Below the pieces are notes generated by a model that was not told where the DNA came from, did not search any database, and saw only the letters and a list, made by a program, of their open reading frames with translations. Position numbers and translations under genes: made by a program. This document shows, piece by piece, positions 28,456-37,273 of a DNA stretch of 64,000 nt (its first letter is position 1; every line of letters begins with the position of its first letter). Origin of the DNA: Alphaproteobacteria bacterium (GTDB taxonomy: Bacteria; Pseudomonadota; Alphaproteobacteria; CACIAM-22H2). The stretch is from assembly GCA_016793165.1 (NCBI GenBank), contig JAEULA010000008.1, positions 124,001-188,000 on the forward strand, in the 5' to 3' direction.

Positions 28456-28875
28456 ATGCGCGGGCTCGAGACCCTGATTCGCGTGAAGCGCTGGGAGATC
28501 GACGGCCTGCGTCGCACGGTCGCCGAGGCGGAATCGCTCGTCGCCCGGCGCCAGGAGGAGGCCGCGCGCTTCGAGATCGCCGTCGTCCGCGAGCAGCAGC
28601 AGGCGCGCGCCGACGAGGTCGGCGCCTACGGCTATGCCGCGGGCTACGCGAGCGCCGTGATCGCGACGCGCGCCGATCTTTCGCGCGCGCTCGCGGCGGC
28701 CGAGTCCCATGCCGCGGAGGCGCGCGACCGCCTCGCGGAGGCTTACGCCGAGCTCAAGCGCTTCGAGATCGTCCAGGAGGCGCGGGAGAAGCGCGCGCAG
28801 CTTGCCGAGCAGCGCCGCGAGACCATCCAGCTCGACGAACTCGGGATCGAGCTCCATCGCCGGCGCTCGAACTGA
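28456..28875 (+). CDS. fliJ: Flagellar export protein FliJ
   Basis: A 139-aa cytoplasmic coiled-coil protein that works with FliI in the flagellar export gate. It is almost entirely helical and charged (RVKRWEIDGLRRTVAEAES, AAEARDRLAEAYAELKRFEI, REKRAQLAEQRRET) with no hydrophobic segments, as expected of FliJ. Sequence conservation in this family is low, so the call rests on length, coiled-coil pattern and position 4 bp after fliI. It converges on the EamA gene with only 6 bp between stops. Confidence 0.85.
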   Translation: MRGLETLIRVKRWEIDGLRRTVAEAESLVARRQEEAARFEIAVVREQQQARADEVGAYGYAAGYASAVIATRADLSRALAAAESHAAEARDRLAEAYAELKRFEIVQEAREKRAQLAEQRRETIQLDELGIELHRRRSN

Positions 28876-28881
28876 CCGCGC

Positions 28882-29769
28882 TCATCGGCGCATCCGTGCC
28901 CGACCGTCGATGACGAGGAGCCCGGCGGCGATCCCGATCAGCCCCGCGAACTGGTGCCCGGCGAGACGCTCGTCCAGCAGTGTGTAGCCGAGCAGGATCG
29001 CCACCGGCGGAATCAGGAACGTGACGAGCAGCAGGTTGGTCGCGCCGGCCGTGGCGAGGATCCTGAAATACAGGACATAGGCCGCCGCGGTGCTGACCAG
29101 GGCGAGGCCGGCTACGGCGCCGATCGTGGGGGCCGACCAGTGCCAGGGCGCCGCGCCGGGTTCGGCGACGAGCACCACGGGTGCGAGCAGCAGCGTGGCG
29201 CCGGTCAGCTGCCCGGCCGCGGGCAGGATCGCGGGCAGGTCGCGAAATCTCCGGCCGTAGATGCCGGCAAGGGCGTAGGACAGGGTCGCGGCGATCACGG
29301 CGAGCTCGTGCAGCGGGTGGCCGCCGGCCTGCCGCACGGCGCCGGGCCCGACGAGCGTCACGATGCCGGCGAGGCCGAGCGCGACGCCGACGGCCTTCGC
29401 CGGGGTCAGGCGCTCGTCGCGCGTCAGGACGTGCGCGACGATCACCGTGACCATTGGTGTGAAGGCGTTGAGGATGCTGGCCAGGCTCGCGGCGATCGCG
29501 GTCTGGGCCCAGAAGATCAGGGTGAACGGGATCGCGTTGTTGAGCAGCCCCATGACGAGGAACGCGCGCCACGGCAGGTCCCGACGCAGCTGGCCGAGGC
29601 CGGCGGCGACGATCCATAGCGTGGCGGCGGCAAGTCCGACCCGCGCGAGGGCGAGCGTCAGCGGCGCGATCTCGCGGCCCGCGAGCTTGGCGAAGAGGAA
29701 GCTGCCGCCCCAGCAGCCGGCGAGAAGGAGCAGGAGGCTCCATTCGCGAAGACCCATCGTCCGTGACAT
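28882..29769 (-). CDS. EamA/DMT family transporter
   Basis: A drug/metabolite-type carrier (about 295 aa from the chosen ATG) with ten hydrophobic segments in two EamA repeats: the first begins WSLLLLLAGCWGGSFLFAKL and the second is introduced by the HELAVIAATLSYALAGIYGR stretch. The conserved PxTL-type site appears as REIAPLTLALARVGLA. ATGs at 29805, 29769 and 29757 are all possible; the last two place the first membrane segment near the N-terminus as is usual. It sits between fliJ and the fliF operon without obvious link to motility. Substrate unknown. Confidence 0.82.
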   Translation of the reverse strand: MSRTMGLREWSLLLLLAGCWGGSFLFAKLAGREIAPLTLALARVGLAAATLWIVAAGLGQLRRDLPWRAFLVMGLLNNAIPFTLIFWAQTAIAASLASILNAFTPMVTVIVAHVLTRDERLTPAKAVGVALGLAGIVTLVGPGAVRQAGGHPLHELAVIAATLSYALAGIYGRRFRDLPAILPAAGQLTGATLLLAPVVLVAEPGAAPWHWSAPTIGAVAGLALVSTAAAYVLYFRILATAGATNLLLVTFLIPPVAILLGYTLLDERLAGHQFAGLIGIAAGLLVIDGRARMRR

Positions 29770-29853
29770 CGTTTTGCCCGCCGTCGCGTGTCCGTCGGCG
29801 CGCATGAGGCCGCCGCCGGCACCGTCGGGACCACCCGCTTCTTGCGGGCTGAT

Positions 29854-31734
29854 TCAGGCGACGACGCTGCGATGAAGTGCGGCCGCGTCGTGAAGCATGT
29901 CGGGGAAGCGCGCGACCGCCTGGAAGACGAGCTCGCCCTGCATGCCGATCGCGCCGCAGGCGTCGGCGAACAGCGCGTCGATCGCCGCACGATCCTCGGC
30001 CGGGATCTCGGCATGGGTGCGAAGGATGATGTCGAGCCGGCGGCGGCCGTCGCCGGCGGTCAGCAGCCCGTCGATCTGGATCGCGCCGAAGTCGTCGTGC
30101 TGGCATTCCACGATGAAGCGGCTCTGGTCGCGCGGCCGGCCGCGATCGTTCATGCGTCGCCGGCGCGCATGGATGTCGATCGGGCGCAGCTGCTGGCCGT
30201 CGAACAGCGGCACGGTGACGTGACGCCACTCCGACGCCTCGCCGCGATCGGGCTCGCGGGCCGTGGCGTTCTCGCTGCGAGCGAGCAACTCGCCCTGACG
30301 CGCGGCCTCGAGCTGGCGGCGGGTGGTCTCTCCGATCCAGCGCGCGATGTCGCCATCGCCCTTGCCGATGAAGAGCATCAGCTGCTCGGCGAGCCGCGCG
30401 CCCGGGCGCGGCACCAGCCGCTCGCCGGCGGCGCGCAGCCCGGCGTCGCCGCTCTCCAGCAGAGCGCCGGCCACGTCGCGCGCGGACTCCCAGCCGCGTG
30501 CGTGCCCAGGCTGCGCCGGCTGGCGGCGGGGATTGCCGCCCGGGGCATGCAGCGTCTCGGGGAACCACTCGAGGGCGATGCTCTCGCCGAGCGCGGCAGA
30601 CAGTTCAGGCGGTAGCGCCGCGACAAGCCGACCGATCGGAGTGTCGATGATCACTCGTCCCTGCGGCAGCACGCCGACGACGATGGCCGCCAGCGGCAGG
30701 GGACGAGCGGGCTCGCCCGGCCGTGCGGCCGACGTGGGGGCGGATGCGGGAGCGGCGAGGCGCATCTCCACCGTTGTGCCCGGCGGAAGACTGGTCGCGC
30801 CCAGGGCCGACGACAGCATCGGCATCGGCACCGACGGTCGTGGCGGAGCCGCCGCCGTCGGCGGCCCGCCGGGGGCTGCGCCGTTCAATGTCGGCGAGGG
30901 CGCGGTCGGTACCGCCGGGCGCTGTCCAGGCGCAACCGCCCCGTTGGCAGCACCCGCGCGCGCATCGGAGTTCGCCGCCGTCGGCGCGCCGGACGTTCCG
31001 GTCGGCGCTGCGTTCGCTGGGCGCTCGCCCTGCACGTTGCCTGCAGCGGCTTGCGGCGTCGGGGTCGGGGCAGAACTTGCGGACGCCGTCGCGGTCGACG
31101 TGGCAGCCGTCGCAGCTGCCGGGGGGCCGGTCGCGGCGGATGGCGCGCCCGATGGGCTCGTCGGCGGACCGGACGGCGCGGATCGGGTCGCGGCGTCCGA
31201 TGCCGACGTTGTTCCGGCCGGACGTGGGCCGGTGGTCGCCGGCGCCGCCGCCGTCGCCGGAGCGCCGGCCGCATGCTCGGGGCTGAGGGCCACGGCCGTG
31301 AAACGCGCGGGTTTCGACGCGCCGGTGGCGACGCTGTCGGTCGGTGGCGCCGCCGGTTGGGGCGCGACGGTCGGCGGCCCGCGGCTCGCCTCGGAGCCGG
31401 TGCCGCTGCGCGGGTTCGCCTGAGGCTGCAGGCGTGCGGTCAGCTGGTCGCCGACGCGCGTGATGTCGATCGTCAGGGCGGCGCCGAGAGCCAGCGGTTG
31501 GCCGGTCTTCACGACAACGGTCCCGCTCTCGGTCTTCAGTGTCGTCGTGCCATTGGGGTTGCGGCTCTGCACGACGGCCTCGAGGAGGACGGCGCGCGCC
31601 GCCGCGAGCGCGCGCGGCAGCTCGACCAGGACGGCGGTCGCGGCGGCCGCTTGCGGCGTCGGCGGGTTGCCCGGGTTGGGCAGCGTCGTCGCGCCACCGG
31701 CGCCGCTGGGAGCGGGAACGGAAGGCGGCGTCAT
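29854..31734 (-). CDS. Large Ala/Pro/Thr-rich protein with FliK-like C-terminus (flhF operon)
   Basis: A 626-aa protein. The N-terminal 110 residues contain a beta-rich block (RNPNGTTTLKTESGTVVVKT, ALTIDITRVGDQLTARLQPQ); about 130-340 is low-complexity Ala/Pro/Thr/Gly linker; the C-terminal 200 residues fold-wise resemble the hook-length-control C-terminal domain (HVTVPLFDGQQLRPIDIHAR, RFIVECQHDDFGAIQIDGLL). The start ATG overlaps the flhF stop (ATGA), giving strong coupling to the fliF-flhF operon. A canonical fliK is present separately (43222-45015), so this is a second FliK-like gene. Its function is unknown; a role in export control or rod/hook length is a guess from domain layout. Confidence 0.7.
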   Translation of the reverse strand: MTPPSVPAPSGAGGATTLPNPGNPPTPQAAAATAVLVELPRALAAARAVLLEAVVQSRNPNGTTTLKTESGTVVVKTGQPLALGAALTIDITRVGDQLTARLQPQANPRSGTGSEASRGPPTVAPQPAAPPTDSVATGASKPARFTAVALSPEHAAGAPATAAAPATTGPRPAGTTSASDAATRSAPSGPPTSPSGAPSAATGPPAAATAATSTATASASSAPTPTPQAAAGNVQGERPANAAPTGTSGAPTAANSDARAGAANGAVAPGQRPAVPTAPSPTLNGAAPGGPPTAAAPPRPSVPMPMLSSALGATSLPPGTTVEMRLAAPASAPTSAARPGEPARPLPLAAIVVGVLPQGRVIIDTPIGRLVAALPPELSAALGESIALEWFPETLHAPGGNPRRQPAQPGHARGWESARDVAGALLESGDAGLRAAGERLVPRPGARLAEQLMLFIGKGDGDIARWIGETTRRQLEAARQGELLARSENATAREPDRGEASEWRHVTVPLFDGQQLRPIDIHARRRRMNDRGRPRDQSRFIVECQHDDFGAIQIDGLLTAGDGRRRLDIILRTHAEIPAEDRAAIDALFADACGAIGMQGELVFQAVARFPDMLHDAAALHRSVVA

Positions 31735-32741
31735 GGCACGGGCGCCGGAAAGCCGTCGTCGAGAAGCGTCGCGGCGCGACGGTCGTCGCTGAGCAGGCAG
31801 CGGGCGAGGAGATCGGGATCGAGGCTCGCATACCCGGCGAGGACTCGCGGCGACAGGCCGATGCCCGCGAGCGGCAGTCCGGTCGCATGGGCAGCCGCGA
31901 GCACGCCGCCGAGCCGTCGCGTCGCGTCGACGCGTGTGGCGATCAGGCGCTCGGCGCCGAGCGCGGCGAAGCCGGTCGCCATCTCGGCCGATTCCTCGGG
32001 ATCGAGCCCTGCCGGCATGACCAGCACGACCTGCGCGTCGATTGCGCGGGCCCACTCGATGGCGGCGCCGCGATCCTCGGCATCGGACGGCACCAGGCCG
32101 GGCGTGTCGACGATGAGGAGCTCGTCGCGCAGCGCGCGCCCGGCGACGAGGTCGCGCAGCGGCGCGTCGGTCGTCGCGACGTCGCAGCCGACGCGCAACG
32201 ACGCGGCGTAGCGTTGCAGCTGCTCGGCGCCCGCGGCGCGCCAGGTGTCGGTCGTCATCAAGTGGGCGTTGCGGCCCACGACGCGCGCGGCGGCCGCGAC
32301 CTTAGCCGCAGTGACGGTCTTGCCACCGCCCGGCGGGCCGACCAGCAGGAGCGGACGCTGGGCCCGCTGCAGCTGGACCGGCGCGAACTCGAAGACGGCG
32401 CCGAGCGCAGCCGGCAGCGTGATTTCGAGCGCCCGGCCCGGAAGTTCGGCGCGGGCGAGCTGATCTGCGAGGGCGGTCCCGATGCCGTGTCGCCGGCACA
32501 GCGCGGCGAGCGACCCCGGCGCGGGCGTCGCCGGCGTCGCCGGTGCGCCGTTGCGCTGCAGCTCCGCTGGCGGCGGCGAAGTGTCGCCGCTCGGCGGAAG
32601 CTCGGGCAGCGCCGCCACGACGCGGGCGGGTCCGCGCTCGGGCTGGTCGGTCGCAAGGACGTAAGCGTCGGGGCCGAGCTCGGCGCGAAGCCGGCCGAGG
32701 GCCTCGGTGAGCGTTGGGGCGGCGAAGGTCCTGATCTGCAT
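31731..32741 (-). CDS. flhF: Flagellar GTPase FlhF
   Basis: A 336-aa SRP-type GTPase that controls placement and number of flagella. It starts with the typical MQIRTFAAPTLTEALGRLRA, has a variable Pro/Ala-rich middle (about 45-75), then the NG domain: helical N part (LAALCRRHGIG), G1 LLVGPPGGGKTVTAAKVAA, TTDTWRAAGAEQLQRYA, G3 LLIVDTPG and later IATRVDATRRLGG. The P-loop reads GPPGGGKT instead of the usual GPTGVGKT. It lies directly after flhA and before the FliK-like gene in the fliF operon. Confidence 0.92.
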   Translation of the reverse strand: MQIRTFAAPTLTEALGRLRAELGPDAYVLATDQPERGPARVVAALPELPPSGDTSPPPAELQRNGAPATPATPAPGSLAALCRRHGIGTALADQLARAELPGRALEITLPAALGAVFEFAPVQLQRAQRPLLLVGPPGGGKTVTAAKVAAAARVVGRNAHLMTTDTWRAAGAEQLQRYAASLRVGCDVATTDAPLRDLVAGRALRDELLIVDTPGLVPSDAEDRGAAIEWARAIDAQVVLVMPAGLDPEESAEMATGFAALGAERLIATRVDATRRLGGVLAAAHATGLPLAGIGLSPRVLAGYASLDPDLLARCLLSDDRRAATLLDDGFPAPVP

Positions 32742-32750
32742 CCGCGCGCC

Positions 32751-34880
32751 TCAGATCTGCCCGACGGTCTTGATGCGCGCCTTGGGATGGATCTCGTTCT
32801 GCGACATCACCGTCGTGGTCGGCCGGAAGCGCTCGACGATCGAGCGTACATAAGGGCGGGCGAGGGGGCTGCAGAGCAGCACCGGCGTCTCGCCCAGCAT
32901 CGCGTGGCGCTCGAAGATCTGGCGCACCTTTGCGATGAACTCCTGCAGCCGCGACGGCGCCATCGACAGCTGGCGCTCCTCGCCCTGGCCGATCAGCGCC
33001 TCGGCGAAGCCCTGCTCCCATTCCGGGCTCAGCGTGACGAGCGGGATGAAGCCCTGCTCCGTGGTGTTCTGTTCGCAGAGCTGGCGGCCGAGCCGGGTGC
33101 GGACGTGCTCGGTGATCTGCGTCGCGTTGCGCGTGCTCTGGCACGCCTCCGACACGCCTTCCAGGATCAGCGCCATGTCGCGGATCGAGATGCGCTCGGC
33201 GAGCAGGTTCTGCAGCACGCGCTGGATGCCGCCGACGGAGATCTGCGCCGGCACGATGTCGGCGACCAGCTTGGGGTGCTCGCGGGCGGACTCGTCCAGC
33301 AGCTTCTGCGTCTCCGAGAAGGAGAGCATTTCCGCCATGTTGTCCTTGATCACCTCGGTCAGGTGCGTCGTGATCACGGTCGCCGGATCGACGACGGCGT
33401 AGCCCTTGAACAGAGCGTCCTCGCGGTGGATCTCCTCGACCCACATCGCGGGCAGTCCGAAGGTCGGCTCCTTCGTGGCCTCGCCAGGCAGCGCGATCGG
33501 CTCGCCCCGCGGATCCATGACCAGAAGCTGGTTCGCGCGCAGGTCGCCGCGCCCCGCGGCGAGCTCCTTGACCCGGATGACGTAGCCGTTGGCGGGGAGC
33601 TGCATGTTGTCCTGGATGCGCACCGCCGGCATGATGAAGCCCATGTCGGCCGCGAGCTGCCGGCGCAGCGCCTTGATCTGCTCGGTGAGGCGCGCGCGGT
33701 CCGCCTTGCGGTCAGCGCCGCCTTCGCGGTCCGAGCTGATCAGCCCGAGGAGCCCGTAGCCGAGCTCGAGCCGCAGCGTGTCCATGTGCAGCGCGGTCGC
33801 GATCGGCTCCTCGGGCGGGGGCGGCGGTGCCGCCTCCTGCGCGGCGGCGTCCTTCTCCTCCCGGACGCGGCGCTCGCTGGTGTGGAAGGCGAGGAAGCCC
33901 GTGATCGCCGACAGCGACCAGAACGGGATCAGCGGGATGCCCGGCAGCAGCGCCATCGAGAAGGTCAGGGCAGAGGCGAGGGCCAGGGCCTTGGGGTAGC
34001 CGCCGAGCTGGCCGAACAGCGCCTTGTCGGCCGAGCCCTCCTTGCCCGACTTGGACACGAGCAGGCCCGCGGCGGTCGAGACGATGAGGGCGGGGATCTG
34101 AGTGACCAGCCCGTCGCCGACCGTCAGCACCGAATAGGTGTGCATGGCCTGCGAGAAGGTCAGGTTGTGCTGCGCCACGCCGATGATGATCCCGGCGATG
34201 ACGTTGATGAAGGTGATCAGCAGGCCGGCGATCGCGTCGCCGCGCACGAACTTCGCGGCACCGTCCATCGAGCCGAAGAACGCGCTCTCGTCCTCCAGTT
34301 CCTGGCGGCGCTTGCGCGCCTCCTTCTCGTCGATCAGGCCGGCCGAGAGGTCGGCGTCGATCGCCATCTGCTTGCCGGGCATCGCGTCGAGGCTGAAGCG
34401 CGCCGACACCTCGGCGATGCGGCCCGAGCCCTTGGTGATGACGACGAAGTTCACGATCAGCAGGATCGCGAAGACGATCACGCCGATGACGAAGTTGCCG
34501 CCCATCAGCAGGCGGCCGAACGCCTCGATGACGTGGCCGGCGGACTGCGTGCCTTCGTGCCCGCTGGTGAGGATGATGCGCGTCGTCGCGAGATTCAGCG
34601 ACAGGCGCAGCATCGTCGCGATCAGCAGCACGGTCGGGAACGAGCTGAAGTCCAGCGGCCGCTGGATGAACAGCGACGTCATCAGGATCAGCACGGAGAA
34701 CGTGATCGACAGCGCCAGCCCGGAGTCGAGCAGCCACTTCGGCACCGGCAGGATCAGGACCATCAGGATCCCGACGATGCCGATGGCCAGGCCGACGTCG
34801 CCCCCGCGCAGGCTCGAGCCGATGCGCTGGAAGACGGCGTTCAGGTCCGTCGCCGCCGCCTTGGATTGGGCCTCAGCCAT
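32751..34880 (-). CDS. flhA: Flagellar export gate protein FlhA
   Basis: A 709-aa inner-membrane protein of the flagellar export gate. About eight membrane segments occupy residues 25-330 (VGLAIGIVGILMVLILPVP; ALSITFSVLILMTSLFIQRP), with the FHIPEP-family block FSSFPTVLLIATMLRLSLNLA near residues 70-90 and the conserved cytoplasmic loop DAMPGKQMAIDADLSAGLID. The C-terminal cytoplasmic domain (about 370-709) binds export substrates and chaperones. It is in the expected place, 10 bp before flhF and 20 bp after flbD. Confidence 0.96.
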   Translation of the reverse strand: MAEAQSKAAATDLNAVFQRIGSSLRGGDVGLAIGIVGILMVLILPVPKWLLDSGLALSITFSVLILMTSLFIQRPLDFSSFPTVLLIATMLRLSLNLATTRIILTSGHEGTQSAGHVIEAFGRLLMGGNFVIGVIVFAILLIVNFVVITKGSGRIAEVSARFSLDAMPGKQMAIDADLSAGLIDEKEARKRRQELEDESAFFGSMDGAAKFVRGDAIAGLLITFINVIAGIIIGVAQHNLTFSQAMHTYSVLTVGDGLVTQIPALIVSTAAGLLVSKSGKEGSADKALFGQLGGYPKALALASALTFSMALLPGIPLIPFWSLSAITGFLAFHTSERRVREEKDAAAQEAAPPPPPEEPIATALHMDTLRLELGYGLLGLISSDREGGADRKADRARLTEQIKALRRQLAADMGFIMPAVRIQDNMQLPANGYVIRVKELAAGRGDLRANQLLVMDPRGEPIALPGEATKEPTFGLPAMWVEEIHREDALFKGYAVVDPATVITTHLTEVIKDNMAEMLSFSETQKLLDESAREHPKLVADIVPAQISVGGIQRVLQNLLAERISIRDMALILEGVSEACQSTRNATQITEHVRTRLGRQLCEQNTTEQGFIPLVTLSPEWEQGFAEALIGQGEERQLSMAPSRLQEFIAKVRQIFERHAMLGETPVLLCSPLARPYVRSIVERFRPTTTVMSQNEIHPKARIKTVGQI

Positions 34881-34900
34881 GGTCGGTCAAGCGGGCGCGT

Positions 34901-36256
34901 TCACGCCGTCAACCGGTCGCCGTCGCGCGGCGCGGGAACGCGCACGCCCTCGTCGCTATACTGCTTCAGCTTGTTGCGCAGCGTCCGGATCGAGATGCCG
35001 AGGATGTTGGCGGCATGGGTCCGATTGCCGAGGCAGTGGCTCAGCGTGTCGATGATCAGGTCGCGCTCGACGTCGGCTACCGTCCGCCCGACGAGCCCGC
35101 GCGCACCGGGTGCCGCCGCGCCGTCGGTGCCTGCGGCCGGCTTGGATTCCTGGCGCGTCGCCCCGGAGAGCACGATCGCCTCGGGGCCGATCGTGTCGCC
35201 GGACGCCAGGAGGACCGCGCGATGGACGGTGTTCTCGAGCTCGCGGACGTTGCCCGCCCAGCTGTGGGCGCGGAGCCGTGCCGTCGCCTCGGGGCTCAGC
35301 GATCGCGGCGGCGTGCCGTTCGCCTCGGTGTACTTGCGCACGAAGTGCTCGGCGAGGAGATCGATGTCCGACGGGCGGTCGCGCAGCGCGGGCAGGCGCA
35401 GCGTGACGACGTTGAGACGGTAGAACAGGTCCTCGCGGAACCGGCCGGCGCGGACCTCGGCCTCGAGGTCGCGGTTGGTCGTGGCGAGGACGCGGATGTC
35501 GACCTTGATCGGCTGCGTGCCGCCCACCCGGTCGATCTCGCGCTCCTGGATCGCCCGCAGCAGCTTGGCCTGCAGGCGGATGTCCATCTCGCTGATCTCG
35601 TCGAGGAGCAGCGTGCCGCCGTTCGCCTCCTCGAACTTGCCGACCCGTCGGGCGACGGCCCCCGTGAAGGCGCCCTTCTCGTGGCCGAACAGCTCGCTCT
35701 CGAGCAGGTTCTCGGGGATGGCGGCGCAGTTCACGGAGACCATCACCTTGTCGCCGCGCTTGCTCTTCTTGTGGAGGTAGCGGGCGAGCAGCTCCTTGCC
35801 GGTGCCGGACTCGCCGCAGATCAGCACGCTCGCTTCGCTCGCGGCGACCTGCTCCGCCAGGCGCAGCGTGTCCTTCATCGCGGGATCGCGGAACAGGATC
35901 GAGCTCGACTCCTCGGTGACGGCCGCGAGCACCGCGGCGATCAGCTCGGCGTTGGGGGGCAGGGGCAGGTATTCCTTGGCGCCGGCCTTGATCGCGCGAA
36001 CGGCGGCCGATGCGTCCGAGCCGATGCCGCAGGCGACGACCGGGATGTGGAAGCGCTCCGCCTTCAGCGCGGTGATCAGGCTGCCGATGTCGAGGCCGAC
36101 GTCGATCATGACGAGGTCGGCGCCCTTGCCGCCGCGCAGCGCGACGAGGCCCTGGTCGATGTCGTCCACCTGCGCCACTTTTGCTCCGCGCGTCAGCGCG
36201 ATCTTGGCTGCGGCGGTCACTTGGCCGTTGAGCGTTCCGATGATCAGGAGTCGCAT
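34901..36256 (-). CDS. flbD: Sigma-54-dependent flagellar transcription activator FlbD
   Basis: A 451-aa NtrC-family activator. The N-terminal receiver-like domain (1-115) keeps Asp52 (VMIDVG) but lacks the acidic pair (IIGTLNGQ) and the active-site Lys (YLPLPP). The central AAA+ domain is complete: Walker A GESGTGKE, the sigma-54-contacting GAFTGA loop, Walker [10 protein letters not shown]. The C-terminal Fis-type helix-turn-helix reads [20 protein letters not shown]. Position between fliN and flhA matches Caulobacter flbD, whose product activates late sigma-54 flagellar genes and represses fliF, under control of FliX rather than conventional phosphorylation. fliX begins at the right edge of this window. 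Confidence 0.94.
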   Translation of the reverse strand: MRLLIIGTLNGQVTAAAKIALTRGAKVAQVDDIDQGLVALRGGKGADLVMIDVGLDIGSLITALKAERFHIPVVACGIGSDASAAVRAIKAGAKEYLPLPPNAELIAAVLAAVTEESSSILFRDPAMKDTLRLAEQVAASEASVLICGESGTGKELLARYLHKKSKRGDKVMVSVNCAAIPENLLESELFGHEKGAFTGAVARRVGKFEEANGGTLLLDEISEMDIRLQAKLLRAIQEREIDRVGGTQPIKVDIRVLATTNRDLEAEVRAGRFREDLFYRLNVVTLRLPALRDRPSDIDLLAEHFVRKYTEANGTPPRSLSPEATARLRAHSWAGNVRELENTVHRAVLLASGDTIGPEAIVLSGATRQESKPAAGTDGAAAPGARGLVGRTVADVERDLIIDTLSHCLGNRTHAANILGISIRTLRNKLKQYSDEGVRVPAPRDGDRLTA

Positions 36257-36285
36257 GGGTGTTCTCCGGTGGGCGCGTGCGATGC

Positions 36286-36618
36286 CTAGGTGCGGTCGGT
36301 CTTGATGATCTCGGTCATCGTCACGCCGAGGCGCTCGTCGACGACGACGACCTCGCCGCGGGCGATCAGGCGGTTGTTCACGTAGATGTCGATCGCCTCG
36401 CCGACCTTGCGATCGAGCTCGACCACCGCGCCGCGGCCGAGCTTCAGGAGCTGGCTCACCTGCATCGTCGCCCGCCCGAGCACCGCCGACACCTGGACCG
36501 GGATGTCGTACACCGCGTCGAGGTCGCGCGCCGTGCGAACGGACTTGTCGGGCGCGCCGTCGCCCGCGGCGGCGCCGGCCTCCAGCTCGTTCAGCGGCAG
36601 ATTCTTCTCGTCGCTCAT
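36286..36618 (-). CDS. fliN: Flagellar motor switch protein FliN
   Basis: A 110-aa C-ring protein. The SpoA/FliN domain fills residues 30-105: DLDAVYDIPVQVSAVLGRA, QLLKLGRGAVVELDRKVGE and IDIYVNNRLIARGEVVVVDE. I start it at MSDEK (ATG at 36618), which has GGAGAG four bases upstream; the ATG at 36630 overlaps the fliH stop (TGATG) and would add four residues. It lies between fliH and flbD. FliM, its usual partner, is not in the window. Confidence 0.93.
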   Translation of the reverse strand: MSDEKNLPLNELEAGAAAGDGAPDKSVRTARDLDAVYDIPVQVSAVLGRATMQVSQLLKLGRGAVVELDRKVGEAIDIYVNNRLIARGEVVVVDERLGVTMTEIIKTDRT

Positions 36619-36629
36619 AGTGCTCTCCA

Positions 36630-37265
36630 TCACGAACTGGCGTCGCCCGACGGGTCGCCGCCGGCGAGATAGCGTTGAAGGGTCTGATCGATCTCGTTCC
36701 AGATCCGCTGCGTGTCCCGCTCGACGCCGCCGTCCGCCCATTCGATGCGGGTCTGGCCGTCGCGCAGGGACGGGTCGCCGAGCAGGATCACCTTGCCGGC
36801 ATAGCTGCTGCGGGCGAGCAGGGCGTCGAGACGCGGCTTGAAGGCGTCGACCAGCTCGTCGGCCATGCGCAGCACGATGCGCGGCTCGTCGGCCACCCGG
36901 AGCAGGCACTCCGCGAGGAGCGCCTCCATCTCGGCGAATTCCTGGCGCGCGGCGAAGGCGGGGAAGAGTCGGCGTATCATCTCGACCGCTGCCATCGTCG
37001 CCTCGCGGCCCTGCGCCTCCTGGCGATCGACGAAGTCGCCGAGCGCGCGATCGAGGCCCTTGGCGATGCTGTCGGCGGCCGCCGCCACCTTCGCTTCGAT
37101 CTCCTTCAGCGCCGCGGCGCGTCCTGCCGCGAGGCCGGCCTGCTGGGCCGCCGTCTTCGCGGCCTCGATCTCCGCGGGCGTGAACGACTTGCGCGGCGGC
37201 GGCGCCGCCGGCGCGGCGCCGGCGTCGAAGCGGGTCTCGAAGAGGAACTTGCTGGCGGCGGTCAT
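36630..37265 (-). CDS. fliH: Flagellar assembly protein FliH
   Basis: A 211-aa cytoplasmic regulator of the FliI ATPase. N-terminal Ala/Pro-rich segment, central helical region rich in Ala and Glu (AEIEAAKTAAQQAGLAAGRA) and a C-terminal conserved part (RIVLRMADELVDAF, VILLGDPSLRDGQTRIEWAD, IDQTLQRYLAG). The conserved DxRIEW-like block is the main family mark. It lies between fliG (8-bp gap) and fliN in the order seen in Alphaproteobacteria. Confidence 0.85.
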   Translation of the reverse strand: MTAASKFLFETRFDAGAAPAAPPPRKSFTPAEIEAAKTAAQQAGLAAGRAAALKEIEAKVAAAADSIAKGLDRALGDFVDRQEAQGREATMAAVEMIRRLFPAFAARQEFAEMEALLAECLLRVADEPRIVLRMADELVDAFKPRLDALLARSSYAGKVILLGDPSLRDGQTRIEWADGGVERDTQRIWNEIDQTLQRYLAGGDPSGDASS

Positions 37266-37273
37266 GGCTCGGC

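Noticed and set aside
28876..28881. A terminator between convergent fliJ and the EamA gene
   Set aside because: Only 6 bp separate the stops and no stem with a T-run was found.
31539..35423. An open frame of almost 1300 codons on the plus strand opposite flhF, flhA and flbD
   Set aside because: Composition is Arg/Gly/Asp-rich and repetitive, and it covers three genes that are certain from motifs on the other strand.
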